From DASZTV01 sp035550655 (GTDB taxonomy: Bacteria > Actinomycetota > Actinomycetes > JAFAQI01), in contig DASZOU010000004.1 in the NCBI GenBank assembly GCA_035550655.1, forward strand, positions 1 through 64,000: DNA of 64,000 nucleotides, written 5' to 3'. This document shows positions 58,500-64,000 of the stretch, piece after piece. Below the pieces are notes generated by a model. That model was given only the letters and a program-made list of their open reading frames with translations, did no database searches and was not told the DNA's origin. A program made the translations under genes and the position numbers. Every line of letters starts with the position of its first letter. Positions within the stretch are counted from its first letter, which is position 1.

Positions 58500-61042
58500 C
58501 CGCAGTCACGCGGCGGGCTCGTCGCGGGGTACGACGGCGGGGCGGCCTGCGCCGAGCGCCCCCACTGTGTCGGTCGTGCTGCGGCGTTGATCACGATCGT
58601 CGTTTTCGGGCCGAGTGACGCGAACCGTAGCCACGACTTCGTCCAGGGGCGGCCGTCGCGCGACACCGATCGCACGAACGCGTACCGCGGGCCGGCTGGA
58701 CCGAGAACCCGCAGCACCCGGTGGCCGGGCAGGCTGATGACGACCTTGGAGAACAGCGGCGCACCGATCGTCAGGACGTCGTCGCCAGGGATCGCCGGAT
58801 ACAAGCCGATCGCGTTCCACAGCCACCACGACGTCATCGTGCCGCCGTCGATGTTTCCCGGGTAGCCGTCCGGCGTCGGCGCGTACATCGCGTCGAGGGC
58901 GCGGCGCACGACGTCCTCCGCCCGGTCCGGCCGGCCCGCCCACAGGTACTCGTACGGCGTGTCGAGCTGCGGCTCGTTGCCGAGGAACGCGTACTGCGAC
59001 GTCGGTCCCGCGTTGAGCTCGGTGAACAGCGCATCGAGCCGGTCCACGAGCTGCTGCTTGCCGCCGAGCGCCTGCGCCAGACCTGCGACGTCGAACGGGA
59101 CCATGAACGTGTACTGGCTGGCGTCGCCCTCGACGAAGCCGTGCGCGGGGCCGGTCTTCGAGATCGGCACGAAACCGCCGGCTGCGCTGCGCGGCTCGAC
59201 GTAGCCATCGGCAGGGTCGAGGTTCATGCGCCACCACCCGGCACGCCCGAGGAACGTCTGCTCGGTGGACCGGGCGCAGACCGCCCGCGCGAGGCGCGAT
59301 GTCGCGAAGTCCGCGGTGGCGTACTCCAGCGAGGTCGAGACGCTCCCCCACACCAGGTCGGGGCTGAGCAGGAGCTCCTCACCGCCGGTCGTGTTGGTGG
59401 AGGCGTCGAGCTCGGTCGGCAGGTAGTGCAACGCGAGGTACGTCGGGTTGCCGGGTCGCTCGACGTAGTAGCCGCCGCCCTGCGTCTCGGCCGCGATGAG
59501 CCCGGCCAGCGCAGCGGGCGACTCGTCGTCGACGCCATTGCTGGCCGCGCCGTGGACGGCGGCGCGCAACGCCGCCCGTCGACTGAACCCCTTTGCCCCG
59601 AACGCCTCGAGGTCGGCGAGGAACGGCACGGCCGGGTCGCCCACCATGACGTCGGGGCTCGCTCCGACGACTGGCCAGCGCGGCATGAAGCCCGCCTGCC
59701 GCTCGTCGGCGAGCAACGTCCGCGCCATCCCGCTCGCCTGCCGCGGCGCGATCATCGCGAGCAGCTGGCCGTGGGTCCGGTACTCGTCCCAGAGACTCAT
59801 CTGGCTGTACGCCGCCCAGCCACGGGCGCGGTGGACCTTCCCGTCGAGACCGGGATAGCTGCCGTCGACGTCGCTGATCAGCTGCGGTGACAGCAACGAC
59901 TGATACAGCGTGGTGGCGAGCATCCGCTGATTCGCCGGCGTGCCGCCTGCGACTCGCACCCGCCCCATCAGCCGAGCCCATGACCGTGCGGCGGCGCGTT
60001 GCACGGCGGCAAGCGATCGGTGCGCGACCTCTCGGCCCAGGGCAGCCCGCGCACCCTTGGCACTGACGTACGACAACCCGACGCGCAGGTTCACCGCCCG
60101 CCGGCGGGCGGTCGCGAAGCGAAGCACCGCGCCGGCCTGGGCGGTGGCGCTGAGGTCGTTGGGCGGGGTGGGAATCCCCGCGCCGGGTTCCCAGCCGAGC
60201 CCTGTCACGCCCGTGCTCCGGGCGGACGTCCCGCCTTCGGTGAAGCGCTGCCGCTGCCAGACGGCGTGGCTCGCGAATGCACGATCGAACCGCATCGCGA
60301 CGTGCAGCGTGTAGCCGACCGGCTGCTCGCAGAACCTGCCGCTCGTCGTCGTGACGTCGACCTCGTGGCGCGACGGAAGCACTCGCACGGCCGCGAGCGT
60401 GTCGGTGTTCTCACTTCCGCCGGCGTTGACCACGACGCTTCCCTCGCGCGCACCGGCCGGGAAGGTGAACCGTGCGACGCCGGCCCGCTCGGCTGCGCCG
60501 ATGTCGACGCCGAGCGCGCGCGGCGTGCCGGGATTCAGCGTCACCCGGTAGCGCCCGGGTGACGCGGACTCGTGACGGTGATCGAACGACGCGACCAAGG
60601 CGGAGTCGGTCGCGGCGCTGTACGGCTTGGCCGGGCTCGACGTCACCTCGGCCGTCGTCGGCATGACCGGCACGTCGCCGAAGGCCGAGCAGCCGCCGCC
60701 CTGGAACCGGTTCAGGTCGAAGCCGGCGATCTCGCGGTCGGAATACGTGTAGCCCGCGCCGAACGCGACCGAGTCCGGCCGGGTGCGCGGCCCCCAGGAG
60801 AGCATCCCGAAAGGCGCGGTCGCGGCCGGGCTCATGTTGCCGGCGCTGCCCCCGGTGCCCTGGTCCTTGAGGTTGGTGTCCGTTCCGGCGAACACGTTCG
60901 CCATGTGGGCGAGCTGCGCCCCGGTCAGCAGCGGCGGAGCACCCGCGGCGGCCGTCGACCCGGCGCTCGTGGCGACGGAGCCGACCCACCCAGCGGTTGC
61001 GATGACGGCAACGGCGGCCGAGCGGCCGAGGCGGAGGTTCAT
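58496..61042 (-). CDS. Secreted GH92 alpha-mannosidase
   Basis: An 848-residue exported enzyme with a signal peptide of about 32 residues. The two-part GH92 layout is seen: an N-terminal beta-sandwich with NVFAGTDTNLKDQGTGGSAGNMSPAATAPFG and GFDLNRFQGGGC, and a C-terminal (alpha/alpha)6 part with NEPQLDTPYEYLWAGRP and GNIDGGTMTSWWLWNAIGLYPA. The latter carries the catalytic acids and calcium ligands of the family. GH92 enzymes are calcium-dependent exo-alpha-mannosidases, most often 1,2- or 1,3-specific. It could trim fungal or host mannans, or the organism's own mannosylated lipids. Nothing transport-like for mannose is adjacent. Confidence 0.85.
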   Translation of the reverse strand: MNLRLGRSAAVAVIATAGWVGSVATSAGSTAAAGAPPLLTGAQLAHMANVFAGTDTNLKDQGTGGSAGNMSPAATAPFGMLSWGPRTRPDSVAFGAGYTYSDREIAGFDLNRFQGGGCSAFGDVPVMPTTAEVTSSPAKPYSAATDSALVASFDHRHESASPGRYRVTLNPGTPRALGVDIGAAERAGVARFTFPAGAREGSVVVNAGGSENTDTLAAVRVLPSRHEVDVTTTSGRFCEQPVGYTLHVAMRFDRAFASHAVWQRQRFTEGGTSARSTGVTGLGWEPGAGIPTPPNDLSATAQAGAVLRFATARRRAVNLRVGLSYVSAKGARAALGREVAHRSLAAVQRAAARSWARLMGRVRVAGGTPANQRMLATTLYQSLLSPQLISDVDGSYPGLDGKVHRARGWAAYSQMSLWDEYRTHGQLLAMIAPRQASGMARTLLADERQAGFMPRWPVVGASPDVMVGDPAVPFLADLEAFGAKGFSRRAALRAAVHGAASNGVDDESPAALAGLIAAETQGGGYYVERPGNPTYLALHYLPTELDASTNTTGGEELLLSPDLVWGSVSTSLEYATADFATSRLARAVCARSTEQTFLGRAGWWRMNLDPADGYVEPRSAAGGFVPISKTGPAHGFVEGDASQYTFMVPFDVAGLAQALGGKQQLVDRLDALFTELNAGPTSQYAFLGNEPQLDTPYEYLWAGRPDRAEDVVRRALDAMYAPTPDGYPGNIDGGTMTSWWLWNAIGLYPAIPGDDVLTIGAPLFSKVVISLPGHRVLRVLGPAGPRYAFVRSVSRDGRPWTKSWLRFASLGPKTTIVINAAARPTQWGRSAQAAPPSYPATSPPRDCG

Positions 61043-61090
61043 GGCAGGACCGATTATCCGGCGCGTCGCGATTTGACACGGCGGCTTAAC

Positions 61091-61144
61091 TTGATAAAGA
61101 TGGTTGCGTTTAGTTATTCAGGTGGGTCAGTCGTAAAACTACGA
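61091..61144 (+). promoter_or_regulatory. Candidate promoter and dyad of the sulfate-type operon
   Basis: A relatively AT-rich stretch has TTGATA (61091-61096) and TATTCA (61115-61120), spacer 18. The dyad TCGTA-AAAC-TACGA follows at 61131-61144, 17 bases before the GTG at 61162. A sulfur-responsive regulator is the natural guess, but no regulator gene is seen. Confidence 0.35.
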
Positions 61145-61161
61145 AAGGTGCGAGAACCAAC

Positions 61162-62187
61162 GTGGCCACGAACAAGCGGATCATCGCCGGCATCGGCGCA
61201 GCTGCCCTGATGGCGCTCAGCGCCGCCTGCAGCAGCTCCTCCTCCGGCGGCGCCAGCAGCCCGTCCAGCAGCAGCGGCGGCACGATCAACCTGGTCGCGT
61301 TCTCGACCCCGCAGAAGGCGTACGACGCGCTCGGGCCGGCCTTCGCCGCGACCACCGCCGGCGCCGGCAGCACGATCAAGGGCTCCTACGGCCCCTCCGG
61401 CACGCAGGAGCGCCAGGTCGAGGCCGGTCAGCCCGCGGACGTGGTCGAGTTCTCCCGCTCCTCGGACATGGACAAGCTCGTCGCGGCCGGGCTGGTCGAC
61501 TCGAGCTGGAGCGCCAACCAGTACAAGGGCATCGTCACGGATTCGGTCGCCACCCTCATCGTGCGCAAGGGCAACCCGCTCCACATCGCGACGTGGGACG
61601 ACCTCATCAAGCCCGGCGTCAAGGTCGTGACCCCCAACCCGCTGAGCTCCGGCAGTGCCTGCTGGAACCTCATGGCGGCGTACGGCGCCGAGCGCGAGGA
61701 GGGCAAGACGCCGGCCCAGGCGCTTGCGTTCGTCAAGACGCTGCTGCAGCACACGGTCTCGCTGCCGGACAGCGGCTCGGACGCCACTGCGGCGTTCGTC
61801 GGCGGTACCGGCGACGTGCTGATCGGCTACGAGAACGAGGCGATCAGCGCGCAGCAGGCAGGCGACGCCGTCGACTACGTCACCCCGAAGGACACGATCC
61901 TGATCGAGAACCCGGTCGCGGTGACGAAGGACGCGTCGAACCCGACGCTGGACAAGGCGTTCGTCGACTTCCTCTACACCGACCAGGGCCAGAAGATCTT
62001 CGCCTCGAAGGGCTACCGCCCGGTCGTCACGGCCGACCTGGACAAGAAGGAGTTCCCGACTCCGTCCGGCCTGTTCACGATCGACTCGCTCGGCGGCTGG
62101 TCGAAGGTCAACACCGAGTTCTTCGACCCGACGAACGGTTCGATCACCAAGATCCTCAACGATCTCGGTCACGGCGCCAGTGGCTGA
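61162..62187 (+). CDS. Sulfate/thiosulfate-type ABC substrate-binding lipoprotein
   Basis: A 341-residue lipoprotein from a GTG at 61162 with lipobox LSAAC (Cys about 23) and Ser/Gly linker. The two-domain anion-binding fold shows INLVAFSTPQKAYDAL, SYGPSGTQERQVEAGQPADVV and TPNPLSSGSACWNLMAAYG, typical of sulfate-binding CysP/Sbp proteins. Molybdate or another oxyanion is possible but less likely. Its last 8 bases overlap the permease gene. Confidence 0.85.
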   Translation: MATNKRIIAGIGAAALMALSAACSSSSSGGASSPSSSSGGTINLVAFSTPQKAYDALGPAFAATTAGAGSTIKGSYGPSGTQERQVEAGQPADVVEFSRSSDMDKLVAAGLVDSSWSANQYKGIVTDSVATLIVRKGNPLHIATWDDLIKPGVKVVTPNPLSSGSACWNLMAAYGAEREEGKTPAQALAFVKTLLQHTVSLPDSGSDATAAFVGGTGDVLIGYENEAISAQQAGDAVDYVTPKDTILIENPVAVTKDASNPTLDKAFVDFLYTDQGQKIFASKGYRPVVTADLDKKEFPTPSGLFTIDSLGGWSKVNTEFFDPTNGSITKILNDLGHGASG

Positions 62188-63001
62188 CGCCGCCGTCTCC
62201 GGTGCCCGCCCCCGCTCCTGGTCGCTGCCGCGGCCAGTAGTGGCGGGGGTGGGCCCCGGCATTGCCATGCTCTACCTCTCGCTGCTGGTCGGCCTGCCGG
62301 TCGCCGCGGTGGTGAGCCAGTCAGCGCACCACTCGTTCTGGGCGACTATCACGGCGTCCCACACCGTGTCGGTGCTCGAGTTCACGATCGGGGTGGCGCT
62401 CGCAGCGGCGGCGGTCGACGCGGTCACCGGAGTCGCCCTTGCCTGGGTGCTGGTGCGCGACGACTTTCCCGGCAAGCGGGTCGTCAACGCGCTGATCGAC
62501 CTGCCGTTCGCGCTGCCGACGATCGTCGCGGGCCTGGTCCTGCTCAGTCTCTACGGCCCGGCCAGCCCGCTCGGCATCGACGTGGCAGGGACCCGGGTCG
62601 CCGTGCTGTTCGCACTGCTGTTCGTCACACTGCCGTTCGTCACCCGAGCGGTCCAGCCGGTGCTGCTGACACTCGAGCGCGACGTCGAAGACGCCGCAGC
62701 CTGCCTCGGCGCGAAGCCGTGGACGGTCTTCCGGCGGATCATCCTGCCGGCGATCATGCCGGCGACGCTGACCGGTGCGTCACTCGCGTTCGCCCGCGCG
62801 CTCGGCGAGTTCGGCTCGGTCGTGCTGATCTCCGGCAACCTGCCTCATACCGAGATCGCCTCGCAGGTGATCTTCCAGGACGTCGAGAACGGCGCGCCGC
62901 AGTCGGCCGCGGCGATCGGCGTCGTCCTGCTCGCGATGGCGCTGGTCGTGTTCCTGCTCATCGCAGTGCTCACCCGACGTACCGCGAGCCGGCATGGCTA
63001 G
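62180..63001 (+). CDS. cysT: Sulfate ABC transporter permease CysT-like
   Basis: A 273-residue permease from a GTG at 62180. It has about six helices and the binding-protein-dependent transporter loop DVEDAAACLGAKPWTVFRRI followed by LPAIMPATLTGASLAFARALGEFGSV. It forms a heterodimer with the CysW-like protein; the start overlaps the binding-protein gene end. Confidence 0.85.
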   Translation: MADAAVSGARPRSWSLPRPVVAGVGPGIAMLYLSLLVGLPVAAVVSQSAHHSFWATITASHTVSVLEFTIGVALAAAAVDAVTGVALAWVLVRDDFPGKRVVNALIDLPFALPTIVAGLVLLSLYGPASPLGIDVAGTRVAVLFALLFVTLPFVTRAVQPVLLTLERDVEDAAACLGAKPWTVFRRIILPAIMPATLTGASLAFARALGEFGSVVLISGNLPHTEIASQVIFQDVENGAPQSAAAIGVVLLAMALVVFLLIAVLTRRTASRHG

Positions 63002-63809
63002 GTACGCGCTTCGGTACGGCGTTCTCGGCTACCTCGCACTTCTGCTCGTGCTACCGGTCGGGATGGTCGGCTACCGGACGTTCCAGCACGGCGCGTCTCC
63101 GGTGTGGCACGCGCTGTCGAACCACGACGCCACCCAGGCGCTGAAGCTGTCCCTGCTGATCACGGTCATCGCCGTGCCGATCAACGTGGTGTTCGGGGTG
63201 TTCACGGGGTGGCTGCTCGCGCGCCGCAAGATGCCCCTCCCCTGGCTCGTCAACGCGCTGATCAACCTTCCGTTCGCGATGTCACCCGTCGTCGTCGGCC
63301 TCGCCGTGTTCGTGCTCTACAGCCGGACCGGATGGATCGGCACGTACCTGTTCGCCCACGGCATTCCGGTGCTGTTCACGTGGAAGGCGATGACGATCGC
63401 GACGATCTTCGTCAGCCTGCCGTTCGTCGTGCGCGAGGTGGTGCCCGTCCTCGAGGAGATCGGCACCGAGCAGGAGCAGGCCGCCGCGGTCCTTGGCGCA
63501 TCGCCGCTGCAGGCCTTCTTCCGTGTGACCCTTCCCGCGATCCGCTGGGCGGTCGTCTACGGCACGATCCTCACCGTCGCGCGATCACTCGGCGAGTACG
63601 GCGCCGTCAACATCGTGTCGAGCAACATCGTCGGACAGAGCCTGACCCTGCCGCTCTACGTGAACAACCGGGTCGGCCAGCTCGACCCCACAGCCGCCTA
63701 CAGCGCCGGGCTGCTGCTTGCCGTCATCTCCCTTCTCATCCTCACCGGCATGACCGCGTTCAGCGGTCGCCGCAACACTCAGCAACTGGAAACCGGGGCA
63801 CCGAAATGA
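62994..63809 (+). CDS. cysW: Sulfate ABC transporter permease CysW-like
   Basis: A 271-residue permease overlapping CysT by 8 bases. It has about six helices and the coupling loop EQEQAAAVLGASPLQAFFRV with TLPAIRWAVVYGTILTVARSLGEYGAV, characteristic of CysW. The next gene, an ATPase, overlaps its stop as ATGA. Confidence 0.85.
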   Translation: MARYALRYGVLGYLALLLVLPVGMVGYRTFQHGASPVWHALSNHDATQALKLSLLITVIAVPINVVFGVFTGWLLARRKMPLPWLVNALINLPFAMSPVVVGLAVFVLYSRTGWIGTYLFAHGIPVLFTWKAMTIATIFVSLPFVVREVVPVLEEIGTEQEQAAAVLGASPLQAFFRVTLPAIRWAVVYGTILTVARSLGEYGAVNIVSSNIVGQSLTLPLYVNNRVGQLDPTAAYSAGLLLAVISLLILTGMTAFSGRRNTQQLETGAPK

Positions 63810-64000
63810 GCATCAACGTCCAGGACGTGAGCAAGTCGTTCGGTGACTTCCATGCCCTCGTCGACGTCACCGTGGACATCGAGCCGGGACATCTCACCGC
63901 GGTGCTCGGGCCCAGCGGAGGCGGCAAGTCGACCCTCCTGCGCATCATCGCCGGGCTCGAGACGGCCGATCGAGGCCATGTCCTGATCGACGGCACCGAT
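63806..64000 (+). CDS. cysA: Sulfate ABC transporter ATP-binding protein CysA-like, 5' part
   Basis: The first 65 residues of an ATPase before the window ends: the first strand is INVQDVSKSFGDFHALVDVT and Walker A reads GPSGGGKST (about residues 37-45), followed by RIIAGLET. Position after cysT and cysW makes it the ATPase of that transporter. Its C-terminal regulatory domain, if any, is out of view. Confidence 0.85.
   Translation, partial: MSINVQDVSKSFGDFHALVDVTVDIEPGHLTAVLGPSGGGKSTLLRIIAGLETADRGHVLIDGTD

Noticed and set aside
61075..61161. Possible riboswitch before the sulfate-type operon
   Set aside because: The leader is under 90 bases and shows only one 5-bp dyad, with no conserved riboswitch core that I can recognise.

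Overview
The window is high-GC DNA with GTG starts, overlapping stop/start codons and family content (mycofactocin genes, BsaP next to bioB, DUF4097 with a HicB-like partner, many FadE/Ltp-type genes) that point to an actinobacterium (Actinomycetota). The order cannot be fixed from the sequence alone. Coding density is very high, no gap exceeds 300 bases, and no tRNA, rRNA, CRISPR array, transposase or phage gene was seen.

Layout. 1-3617: the end of a branched-chain/carboxylate-type ABC transporter cluster (livG, livF), then a C-terminally anchored surface protein and a small two-helix membrane protein. 3731-13407: a diguanylate cyclase, a secreted GH31 enzyme, a HicB-like/DUF4097 pair behind an operator array, a PASTA Ser/Thr kinase, a secreted GH5 enzyme, an Smr protein and a DUF1906-type secreted protein. 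13484-19775: a haem-oxygenase-fold redox protein, a flippase-like membrane protein, a TesB thioesterase, DUF427, an ABM monooxygenase, and secreted phosphoesterase and lipase genes. 19816-24049: an NDMA-type alcohol dehydrogenase of the mycofactocin-associated family, a fused double acyl-CoA dehydrogenase and an SDR.

24138-30482 is a complete core mycofactocin locus on the minus strand (mftA-B-C-E-SDR-F-D) with divergent mftR. It includes a 40-residue MftA precursor ending IDGMCGVY. 31321-35511 is a FadE pair, an Ltp-type thiolase-like protein and a DUF35 partner, a module known from side-chain degradation of steroids and related acyl-CoAs. 38123-40430 holds a CaiB-type CoA transferase and a second zinc alcohol dehydrogenase.

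40491-46996 is a full Liv-type ABC operon. Like the one at the left edge, it carries an anchored surface protein and a homologous small two-helix protein. 47137-49164 holds bioB with its auxiliary protein, and an orphan ParA. 49181-54343 is a third Liv-type system in which both permeases and one ATPase are fused into a single 938-residue chain. 54362-58499 holds an FAD oxidoreductase, a divergent TetR regulator, a RibD-like reductase and a secreted protein. 58496-61042 is a secreted GH92 mannosidase, and 61162-64000 a sulfate-type ABC operon cut by the window edge.

Taken together, the window describes an aerobic heterotroph that imports small organic acids or lipids through several Liv systems, activates and beta-oxidises acyl chains, oxidises alcohols with mycofactocin as redox cofactor, and secretes glycan- and lipid-degrading enzymes. 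The least expected items are two dispersed palindromic repeat families (59 bp and 39 bp, two copies each), operator arrays with conserved half-sites, the Liv-linked surface/two-helix protein pairs, and a lipoprotein gene apparently broken by a GT duplication.
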